The notes under the pieces: model-generated
Told to the model about the DNA's origin: nothing
Seen by the model: only the letters and a program-made list of their open reading frames with translations
The model's database searches: none
Assembly (NCBI RefSeq): GCF_019320115.1
Contig: NC_089589.1
Location: 22,034,580-22,098,579, forward strand
DNA: 64,000 bases
From: Miscanthus floridulus
Lineage: Eukaryota; Streptophyta; Magnoliopsida; Poales; Poaceae
Reading direction: 5' to 3'
Position numbers and translations under genes: made by a program
Shown here: positions 55,367 to 64,000 of the stretch, one piece after another
Position numbering within the stretch: the first letter of the stretch is position 1
Layout of the letters: the number at the start of each line of letters is the position of its first letter

Positions 55367-58300
55367 ATGGAGTACATGAACTCTTGGATGTATGGTTCGT
55401 TAAGGTTCAAGGCAGGTTTCCGTGAAGAGGTGGATAAATTTATTGAAGCCACAAAGAAGCATGCAACGACATTGAAAGAAAATAAGGATACAATTATTTG
55501 TCCATGTAAAGATTGCAAGAACCGTATGGCATAGACAGATGTGACTATCATCAGATCACATTTGATTATGCGAGGATTTGTTGAGGACTACACAGTGTGG
55601 ATTCATCATGGTGAAACAGTTATTGTTAACGATGAGGATGAGGAGGAATACGACGACGAAACTATAGAATCACTGTCCCAATATTCAGCAGAGCTTGATG
55701 CACGAATGGATTTCGAGTTTGGCAATGAACAAGGTGGTGATGCTGGTGGTTGGGATGGTAACGACGAAGGTGGTGCCAATAATGATGGTGGAGCACGTGT
55801 CGGGGATGAAGATGATTTGGAGGACATGATTTGAGACCTTGGACCAGAGATTTTCCTAAATAGCCCAAAAGGTCTAGAAAATTTGGAAAGGGTGACAAAA
55901 GCATCGAATGAGACTGTGTATGGTGTTGAAAAGGGTTGTCTGATACATTGGACATTGCTACATTTTGTGCTTGAGCTGCTCATCCTGAAGGCTAAGTATG
56001 GCTGGTCAGATTGTAGTTTCAATGATCTATTGCATCTCCTGTCATGGGTGCTGCCACAACCAAACTCAGTTCCCACCAACACATACCAAGCGAAGAAGGT
56101 CATAAGTCCATTGACAATGGGGGTTGAAAAAATCCATGCATGCCCCAACCACTGTATACTTTTTCGTGGTGAAACGTTCAAGTCACTGGATAACTGTCCC
56201 CGGTGTGGGGCCAGCCGGTACAAGAACAATGACCTTTACGGTGGAGACGAAGCCTCCACGAGGAAAAAGAGGAATAAGAAGGGTACCAAAAAGGTGGTAC
56301 AAGAATCTCAGCCGCCAGAGGACACTCTATTAGGCAACGATGCAAAGCAGAGAAGAATTCCTGCCCTGGTAATGTGGTACCTGCCAGTGACCGACCGCTT
56401 GAGACGTATCATCGTAAACCCAAAAGAAGCCGCACTCATGACATTGTGGGATGATGAGCGCAAGGTGGATGATGATAAGATTGCACACCCGGTTGATTGT
56501 AGTTAGTGGAAAAGGATCGATGAGAAGCTCAAAGAATTCAGTGATGACCCAAGAAATGTACGGTTTGGCTTGAGCACCGATGGAATGAATCCCTTCAATG
56601 AGAGGATGAGCGACCATAGCACATGGCCAGTGATCTTGACCATGTACAACATCCCAACATGGTTGTGTCAAAAGAGAAAGTACCTTCTCCTCACTATTCT
56701 TATTTCTGGCCCTAAACAACCAGGCATTGATATAGACGTGTTCCTCGAGCCCTTGATGCAAGAAATGGAGAGGCTATGGAGGCATGGGGAGCAGATGTAC
56801 GATGCGTTCCGAAAGGAGGACTTCATATGTAGAGCAATAATATTTGTTACTACCAATGATTACCCCGCGCTGTTTGCTTTGTCTGGACAGATCAAAGGGA
56901 AGACGGGATGCTTGGTTTGCTTGGATGGTACTACATGGGTATACCTGGATGCATGCAAGAAGATAGTTTACCTAAGGAACCGACGCTTCTTAAAGATAAG
57001 TCACAAGTACCGCAGCAAATTGTTCTTTAGATTTTATGACAACGCCCCGGAGATTGAACCCCCTCCGGAGAGACGTCATAACAGAGAACACATGTACAAA
57101 ATGGTGAAAAACATACGCGTCATCTATGGAAAGAAGAATCCGGATGGGACGAACAGAGATAGAAGCACACCTCCTGTCGAAGGCGTACCTTTCAAGAAAC
57201 AATCAATCTTTTTTCAGTATCTGCCTTATTGGCCAAACTTAGAGGTCCCCCATGCCATTGATGCTATGCACGTGCAGAAGAATGTCTTTGAGAGTCTCAT
57301 TGCTACCTTGATGGACACAGGCAAGTCAAAGGATGGTCTGAAAGCACGGAAAGACATGGTGCAGCTAAACGTGATGCCAGAGCTTCACCCGGTACCTGAG
57401 GCTAATGGAAAATACACTCTGCCCGCGGCGTGCTTCAACCTAACACCAGACGAGAAGAGAGCTATATGCACTTTCCTGAGAGGGATCAAAGTCCCGACTG
57501 GGTTTTCAGCAAATGTGAAGAAGCTAGTGTCGATGAAGGACTTGTCAATAACACACTGCAAGGCTCACGATTGCCATGTGATGCTGACAATATTTCTACC
57601 TATTGCAATCAGGGCTATAAAGCCAGAGTTCTTGAAAATGGCCATCACCCGCATGTGCTACTTCTTTTCGAAGATATCACAAAAGATGATTGGCAAGGAA
57701 GAGCTGAGTGACCTACATGAATTTGTGGTGGAGACACAAAACCAACTGGAGATGTGTTTACCTCCTACTTTTTTTTTATATAATGCCACATCTCATGATT
57801 CATATGGTTCATCAAATACAGGCTCTTGGCCCTTGCTACTTGCATGAAATGTGGTCCTATGAGCGGTTCATGTCAGTTCTAAGTTGATACGTGCATAATC
57901 GAGCATACCCAGAGGGCTCCATGATAGAGGGTTACAGTACTGAAGAAGTCATCGAGTGCTATCAAGAGTACCTAAAAATACAGAAAGGGATTGGTAAACC
58001 CGATTCTCGTCACAAGGGTAGGCTGGCTAGGAAGGGCACCTATGGTAGAAAAGTGTTCGTCGATCATGATTACAAAGAGGTGAGTCAGGCGCATTATAGT
58101 GTCTTGCAGAGTACACAACTGATGCAACCATATATTGATGAACACTTGGCTATCATTATGGCGGAGAGAAATGGCCGTTCGGATGATTGGGTCATGAAAC
58201 AACACAAGCAACGACTAACTACATGGTTGAAGGACCAAAACATACCGCCTAGAGAAACCATAGACTCTATTACCATCAGTAGGTTGGCGGAGGGGCCATC

Positions 58301-58825
58301 GAGACAAGTGACATCTTGGAATGCTTATGACATCAATGGGTATACGTACTATACCCATGCAAAGGATAGTAAATATGTGAACCAAAACAGCGGCGTTCGA
58401 ATAGAGGCTCTTGATGGATTAGGGCGAAAGATCTAATACTTTGGCATCATTGAAGAGATATGGGAACTTGACTATGGAAGGGATATAACGGTGGCCCTGT
58501 TTCGATGCCGCTGGATCAAACAACCCAACTGAATGAGATCGGATTGAGAGTCCTGGACCTCGAGAATCTAGGCTACCAAGATGACCCTTGGGTGCTCGCT
58601 TCACGTGTCGCACAAGTTTTCTATATGTCTGAGCCACAAAGTAACCTCCCCCCGAAGAAGAAGACAAAGCACGTGGTTGCCTCCGGGAAACAACACATTA
58701 TTGGAGTTGATGGCGTGGACGATGTTGAAGCTTACAATAACTACGATGAGATGCCGCTATTCACAGACTTTCCTAAGAAGATCAGTGTTGTGGAAAAGAA
58801 CCTCCCCAAAGACATAATGCCATAG
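55367..58825 (+). pseudogene. TNP2-type transposase of A6, frame-broken
   Basis: MEYMNSWMYGSLRFKAGF with CPCKDCKNRM (transposase-associated domain); an acidic stretch; HACPNHCILFRGETFKSL with CPRCGASRYKNN; TNP2 core LSTDGMNPFNERMSDHSTWP, ISGPKQPGIDIDVFLEPLM, LSGQIKGKTGCLVCLDG; DUF4218-like HDCHVMLTIFLPIAIRAIK and MHVQKNVFESLIATLMD; DUF4216-like IIEEIWELDYGRDI and DDPWVLASRVAQV. Stops at 55532, 55832 and 56504 lie in an otherwise continuous frame. A run of nine T near 57770 marks a shift, with another stop at 57886 and one at 58434, and a last shift near 58530. Close in sequence to the A1 transposase but from a family with different ends. Confidence 0.9.
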
Positions 58826-59029
58826 GAACGAAAAGGTGTGAAGGGGAAAGTCGTTACAGCGGGCTAGCTAGTTGTTGAACGTGGAGTGTTTGTGTAAGTG
58901 TGTGTTTATAAGACTTCATTTATGCATGCGTGTGAGACTATATATTTATGTACGTGTGTAAGACTACATATTTTTGTATTTGTGTGTGACTACATTTTAT
59001 GCATATGTGTGAGAATAACAAGATTTTCA

Positions 59030-59650
59030 ACCATTAAATGATTTCAGCTGAAAAAATGTTGAATATCAAAGTTGTATAACTCATCAAGATCTACAACTTT
59101 TATTTTGATCATTTCTTCATCTGATAAAGTGATAGTAAACATTGTTCACAAATCAACATGTTTCTCGTATAGTTCATGAAACTATGAGTCATATGTGAAT
59201 TTATGAACAATGTTTCCTAATACTTTGTCACATGAAGAAGTGACCAAAATAAAAGTTGTAGACAGTGAGGAGTTCAACAACTTTTATGTTCACGACTTTT
59301 ATTGTTGAAATCATTTAAGGTTTCAAAATCTTGTTTGAAGTTGCCATTTAGTGAAATTCAAAATTTCAACTATTCAAATTTGGTCAAATGAAAATATGAT
59401 GAAAATAAAAGTTGTACATATTGATGAGTTCTACAACTTTGGTATTCATGAGTTTTTCATCTGAAATCATTTACTCTTTCAAAATATTGTTTCAAGTTGA
59501 AATTGTTTGAATTTCAAAATTTGAATCATTCAAACAAAGTCACATGACAAGATGACCAAAATAAAAGTTGTACATGTCGATGAGTTATACAACTTTTATA
59601 TTTACAACATTTTCATTTTATTTCATTTAATATCATAAAATTGTAGTCGA
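59030..59650. repeat. Degenerate AT-rich repeat block after the A6 TNP2 gene
   Basis: About four diverged units of roughly 130-160 bp, each containing CAAAATAAAAGTTGTA, a GATGAGTT core and TACAACTTTTAT, so each can fold on itself. Units resemble those in the arms of the foldback element at 22856-23901. Confidence 0.65.
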
Positions 59651-59849
59651 AGTTTTAAAATTCAAATTTTTAATTTTTGTTTTTTTTGTTTTCTATATTG
59701 TTTTGACTACAATTGTTTATATATATTTCTTCATATATAGAATAATACAAAATATTATATTTGTGCATATAGACAATTTTTTTATATTAATTTGTGTTTT
59801 TATGATATCAAAAATTTAGAATTTATAATTTAAAAAATAGAAACTATTT

Positions 59850-59970
59850 TTAGGGGCGGTTGGATCAGGAACCGCCCCTACAAATGCATTTGTAGGGGCG
59901 GCTGGATCAGGAACCGCCCCTACAAATGCATTTGTAGGGGCGGCTGGATCAGAAACCGCCCTTACAAATA
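59850..59970. repeat. A6 internal copy of the subterminal array
   Basis: Three inverted pairs of TTTGTAGGGGCGGCTGGATC with its complement GAACCGCCCCTACAAATGC, the same motif as at the left end. Directly upstream of a TATA box. Confidence 0.88.
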
Positions 59971-59978
59971 GTCCCAAG

Positions 59979-59987
59979 TATAAATAG
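59979..59987 (+). promoter_or_regulatory. Putative TATA box of the A6 second gene
   Basis: TATAAATAG follows the internal array by about 10 bp and precedes a GC-rich leader starting near 60010. Confidence 0.55.
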
Positions 59988-59989
59988 GA

Positions 59990-60470
59990 GGGCGCACGGG
60001 AGTCACACTATCTGGGCGCTGTCTTCTTCCTCCGACGCCGTCAGGCTGCCCTGTGCGCCTAGGGTTTTCGCCGTCGGCCACGCCGCCGGTCCCGCGCCCG
60101 CGCCCGCCCACACCCGGCCCCCGGCGTCTCGCACTCGGCCCCCAGCGCCCGCCCCCGCGTGCCTAGGGTTTCCGCCGCCGGCCACGCCGTTGGTCCCGCG
60201 CCCGCACCCAGCCCACGGCGCCCGGCCCCCGGCGTCTCGCCCCGCACACCGACGACCAGGCTCCCGGCGCCCCGCGCCTAGCCCCAGCGTCCCACCCCCG
60301 CACGTCGACGACGCACGCTCTCGGCGCCCCGCGCCTGGCCCCCTGCCCCCACGCACCGACGACACAGGCTACGGCGAGAAGCAGCTGGAGGATTGCACAG
60401 TGGCCAAGTCAGTGATCTCCCGCTCTCTCTCCCTGTGCCTCTCCCTCTCTGATTTATGGATTAGAAAGTA
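59990..60470 (+). other. GC-rich leader exon of the A6 second gene
   Basis: CpG-rich sequence with repeated CTAGGGTTTTCGCCG and GGCGCCCGGCC phrases. Frames here give proline- and arginine-rich peptides without a domain. Read as non-coding leader by analogy with A1. Confidence 0.4.
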
Positions 60471-60722
60471 GCTATTCTCATGTGATACTGTTATTTAGTT
60501 TTGTTGGTTATCATGAGATTGACTGCCTGGATTGAGTCATCCTAGATTGCACAGTGGGTTGAGTCATCATGGTTCAGTTTCATTCCTTTGCCCTTGTTAG
60601 TTTCTTGCGGATGTGCTTGTTGGATTCTAATTTGTTGTCTTACTTATCCTGATGCTTGGGATCACCAAGATTTCTTATTCCTGATAAGTTTTATCATGAT
60701 GATGACCAATAATGTGTATCTG

Positions 60723-61214
60723 TCTTGGTTATTTACTAGATCTTAGTATCTCACCTTGCTGGTTTCTGAGCTAGCTAAGCCCATAAACTTCTTTTTTGTA
60801 AACCTGGCGTCCCTAATTGATTCGAGTCCAAAGCTTACATCAAAATGAATGCCTCGCAGGTTTGTTCTGCTGCCCAGGCAGGTACCTTTCACAAGCTCGA
60901 CCATCTTTGACTTGCTTTCACAAGCACGACAGTTATTAGAGCCAGAACTATCATCCCACAGCAGCTGGCTGTCAACTAAGCAAGCTATACGTATAGATAA
61001 TTTGAAAACTCACATAATCCTCAAGAGTGACTATACCTCACCAATGCAATTAACTAGTAAAATCAAACACTACACTTCAACTCCATTAATTTATGAAAAC
61101 ACATGCATGTATAACACCACATACAGTCCACACACAGAGACAGATACACTAACAACACTTACACAACAACATCTTGGTTATTTACTAGATCTTAGTATCT
61201 CACCTTGCTGGTTT
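60723..61214. repeat. 43-bp perfect direct repeat flanking a 406-bp insert
   Basis: TCTTGGTTATTTACTAGATC and the next 23 bases occur at 60723-60765 and 61172-61214 without a difference. Confidence 0.88.
60839..60968 (-). pseudogene. Candidate captured host exon in the A6 intron
   Basis: On the minus strand an acceptor-like TTGACAG precedes a 130-base open stretch reading WDDSSGSNNCRACESKSKMV then ELVKGTCLGSRTNLRGIHFD, followed by a donor GTAAGC at 60837. The peptide looks like ordinary protein sequence and is antisense to the element's genes. No family recognised. CACTA elements in grasses are known to carry host gene pieces. Confidence 0.35.
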
Positions 61215-62395
61215 GCACTTGATGCTAGATGTTTGTTGACATCTGAGATTTGAGATTGGTATGTTGGCTTGTTTAGGATTTATGTTGCATATGGGAATTG
61301 TTGCAGTAAATATGGTTTCTGGTAAAATGTGTACCTATATTTATTGTTTTTTGTTTGAAGCATTGGTTTACTTTGATTGCTTTGTCAACAGATGCATTTC
61401 AATCTTCTTCGCTAGTTGGTTGGTCCTTTTTATTTGCATCTTTTTTTACTCATTCTTATTATCATTGAGTCTTCATTGTTATTAGTGGTGTGTAGAATAA
61501 CTGTTATTTATCTGTGCATGTTTTCCAGTATTCATGTCATTGATACAAGTACCTTTACTCCTATTTGGTACTTGGGCATATATCATCAGAAATATGCTTT
61601 GACCCAATTTTTACTGCCTACATATATTTAATTGTGCTACAATAATATTCTGCAATCTTCGTACTGAACTAAATAATTATGCGATATATTTGCACTTAAA
61701 GGTTTGCAAGATCAGTGTGCAGTTATCAAAACTGTTATACTTGATATTGCAATACTCTGAAAAAGAATATAGTCTCTAAGTTTAATAGTTTATATGCTTT
61801 ATGTATTAAACATCATATGTCGTACTACCTATGCCTGTGCTAGATGCCTACCTGCTTCTTTGAGATGCGCTTGCTCTTAGCATGTTCTGCTAGGCTATGA
61901 AATTTGTAATGAAACTGGGAATCATGGTACTATCTTGTTTTTTGAATGCACACATTTCACATATTGACCAACTACATCACAAAGGGCTAGCTATACTATA
62001 AGCATGCAACCTTTCAACTGCAGCTAGTACTGTTTGGTCTTAGTTCTCAACTCTGAAGGAAAGCCACCTTTCAGTTAGCTTGCTTTGTTAAGTTTATTAA
62101 ACAGTTCTGACCCCCTTCCTATTGGTATTAAATTTCTTTGCTTTGTTCTGTTTACCAAGCTGTTTCAGGTGTCGATCTATAGCATGTTTTTAGTACTCAA
62201 TTACACATGAAAACTGAGCACATTTTACTGCTCAAAACAATGAATTTGACACAGATTTAATTTGTCTTTCTCATTCTGATTCTGCTAGACCTAGATATAT
62301 ACATATGTCACTAATTTCTCCTAAATATGGTAGAACTGTATTGTTAGTTCTTCTCCAGTTCATGCATAGTTCAGTGATGAGAAACAGGAGGTGTT

Positions 62396-62492
62396 CAGTT
62401 CATGCATAGTTCTAAGCTACTTGATAAAACAAAAATATAGTTCTTCTCCAGTTCATGCATAGTTCTAAGCTACTTGATAAAACAAAAATATA
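62396..62492. repeat. 53-bp tandem repeat, about 1.8 copies
   Basis: CAGTTCATGCATAGTTCTAA and the following bases to AAAATATAG are repeated with period 53 (starts 62396 and 62449). Confidence 0.85.
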
Positions 62493-63074
62493 GAGTTGCC
62501 CCAGCATTTATTACACGCTTTTGCTGCTTTGCGGTGATCTGGCTGGCCTGCCCCTCGCCATTTGGCTTGCCTATTCAACTCTGGCCACATCAACTCGCTA
62601 CTACGACGAGCACCATCTACGAGAACCCTAGAGCACAGTCCTCTCCCCCACATCCTACTCCATGGTGCAACTTGAGTCAGTTACTGCAACTTGCAAGAAG
62701 GCTCACTGTTTTTAGAAATGCCCACTACTTTTAGATATGTGCATTGTTGCTTGAGCTTGTTTAGATATGACAGTGAAATAGTGGGCAATGCAGTCATCAG
62801 CTTGTGTGCTTATTTGCTGTATTATTAATCAGCTCCCTAATATAACTGGAGTTGTATAGGTTCTATTGACTTGCTCTTGCACCTTCACCAAACAAATTGT
62901 GATGAAAGGAAAAAGGAGAGTCCTGTTGTCTTTATTTAGTTAGTGCACGACGTCCTCCTTATGTTGGCTGCTCCTTGCTTGCTGTTTTTCATGTGTAGAA
63001 ATGTGTTGTGTTTTATATGAACTTTTATCTCTTGTGTATGTTTCACAGTATTTAGCTTGTATGTGCCTTACTTT

Positions 63075-63312
63075 CATGTACTACTCTTACTACTAGTGGC
63101 TGGTGGTTGGTCTCCTACAACTCTTATTACTACTACTTGCTACTCCTACTACTACTCTACTACTATACTGTCCTCCTACTCTTCTCATACTACTCTCCAC
63201 TCCTCTTCTACTACTACTCTCCTCTACTCCACTCTACTCCTCTCCTCTCCTAAGCAGTTGTTGCTTTTTTTGCTACTTCTACTACTTCTACTACTACTAT
63301 CTACTACTAAGT
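63075..63312. repeat. CTA/CTC-rich microsatellite in the A6 intron
   Basis: TACTACTACTCTACTACT-type runs mixed with CTCCTCT. Comparable to the array at 11392-11570 in A1. Confidence 0.75.
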
Positions 63313-63868
63313 AGGTTCGGAAGATATTAAGCATATGATGTTAAGTCAGTATGGCAGCTGTTGCTTTTTTTGGGAAGCAGCACCTGCTTTTTTTGTCAAA
63401 TCTCCCCTCTCCTCTATTTTTGCCACCTTTCCTATCCTCTATGTTTGGGAAGCAGCAGCTGCTTTTTTACACCTTTTCCTCTCTATGTTTGTTAAGCAGT
63501 TGTTGCTTTTTTGCCATATCTCCCCTCTCCTCTCCTCTCCTTTGTTTTGTCGATGATGAAATTATCCAAGTCCATACATTATATGGAATATGAGTTGATG
63601 ATCAAGAACTTGTGAGGAACTTGGCATCATTAGCAGCCGCCCCTACATTACATTCTCCTCTCTTCTCTATTATGATGCCTTGATGCTCCAAGTTCAAGAT
63701 CAGATGATGTTTGACATGTTTCTGAGGCCTCTACCACTGCTACTTCTCGTTTTTTATATATTGTTGTTTTATTGGACTACTTTGGTTTATAGACCTTTTT
63801 GATTTCTTATACCTTCTCGCGTACCTAAAGCACACTTTCTTGCATCTATTAGAACAAAGCGCGAAATA

Positions 63869-64000
63869 ATGTCGTGGACACCAGACAGTGTAGCCCGATG
63901 CCCCGAGCATGATGAGCAGCCAACCCTTGAGGAGCAAGCACTAGAGGACCAGCTTACTCAGGAACAGTTCAATAAGGAGGTACAAAATGATCTAGAAGTG
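63869..64000 (+). CDS. Start of the A6 second gene (partial)
   Basis: The ATG at 63869 opens 44 codons to the window end without a stop: MSWTPDSVARCPEHDEQPTL followed by a glutamate- and glutamine-rich stretch. By position it should be the TNPA-like or TNPA/C48 protein of A6, but the visible part has no domain and no similarity to the A1 start MAEEPISEW. Everything past 64000 is unseen. Confidence 0.45.
   Translation, partial: MSWTPDSVARCPEHDEQPTLEEQALEDQLTQEQFNKEVQNDLEV

Larger units (their letters stand above)
60471..63868 (+). other. Probable long 5' intron of the A6 second gene
   Basis: AT-rich DNA with no sustained plus-strand frame up to the ATG at 63869. It contains a possible captured exon (60839-60968), a 43-bp direct duplication, a 53-bp tandem repeat and CTA microsatellites. 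An acceptor-like TCTATTAG occurs at about 63845-63852. Confidence 0.4.
52116..64000 (+). mobile_element. CACTA transposon A6 (TAGGGGCGG family), right end beyond the window
   Basis: Left end CACTACGTAAAAAATG, preceded by ATG as the likely 3-bp target. It holds the left array, a solo LTR (52430-54608), a broken TNP2 gene (55367-58825), a degenerate AT-rich repeat block, an internal array, a TATA box, a GC-rich leader with a long intron, and the start of a second gene at 63869. A4 is its deletion derivative. The copy is at least 11.9 kb including the LTR. Confidence 0.9.

Noticed and set aside
60003..60365. Glycine/arginine-rich minus frame in the A6 leader
   Set aside because: A composition effect of CpG-rich DNA; no family and opposite to the promoter direction.
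60849..61253. 134-residue plus-strand frame
   Set aside because: Threonine/serine-rich with no domain and it overlaps the captured segment whose protein-like reading is on the other strand.

Overview
This is a stretch of plant nuclear DNA from a grass. The transposon families point to a panicoid grass of the sorghum/sugarcane/Miscanthus/maize group; that placement is inference from remembered families, not a search. Introns have GT-AG borders, genes are sparse, and most of the window is nested transposable elements. No bacterial, organellar, rRNA or tRNA gene was recognised, and no CRISPR array.

Layout. 1-3.5 kb: gene-like fragments (an acidic 14-residue repeat ORF; a 168-residue minus-strand ORF with LDSVE-type repeats and two CxxCxxxH knuckles) and two MITEs. 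3.5-19.25 kb: one solo LTR (3504-19248, target duplication AGGAC) split by a 12-kb CACTA element (A1, 4378-16402, TCA), which itself holds a 574-bp CACTA (A2, 4472-5045, CAC). A1 carries a broken TNP2 transposase gene and a second gene with a TNPA/Transposase_24-like part followed by an intact-looking Ulp1/C48 protease module. 19.3-22 kb: two non-autonomous CACTAs (A3, A4). 22.86-23.9 kb: a foldback Mutator-like element with a 9-bp duplication. 24.4-26.3 kb: the best host gene, a DUF1618-family protein with a duplicated G-box upstream and an in-frame stop before a conserved-looking tail. 26.45-35.8 kb: a minus-strand LINE split in its reverse transcriptase by a decayed Ty1/copia element (28603-35071, TTTTC). 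35.8-42.8 kb: copia gag and gypsy fragments plus a solo LTR (39901-41393, TTGGC). 42.86-50.72 kb: CACTA A5 (AAT) with a 300-bp inverted repeat at its left end. 50.7-52.1 kb: a truncated unknown ORF and the 5' end of a second DUF1618 gene, cut by CACTA A6. 52.1 kb to the end: A6, with a solo LTR and MITE inside it, a broken TNP2 gene, an internal motif array, a promoter and the first codons of its second gene; its right end lies beyond the window.

How the parts relate. Six CACTA-type elements from five terminal-sequence families occur here. In the two large ones (A1, A6) the subterminal GC-rich motif array is repeated inside the element, directly upstream of a TATA box and the GC-rich leader of the second gene, so each element seems to have two array-plus-promoter units, one per gene. 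A4 is a deletion derivative of the A6 family that keeps the TNP2 promoter and leader. All three TNP2 genes carry stops and frameshifts, so no element here looks autonomous as read. I found no clearly new defence or metabolic system; the most unusual signals are the internal arrays, the preserved C48 module, long hairpin-forming sequences, and a hairpin-forming unit shared by two unrelated element types.
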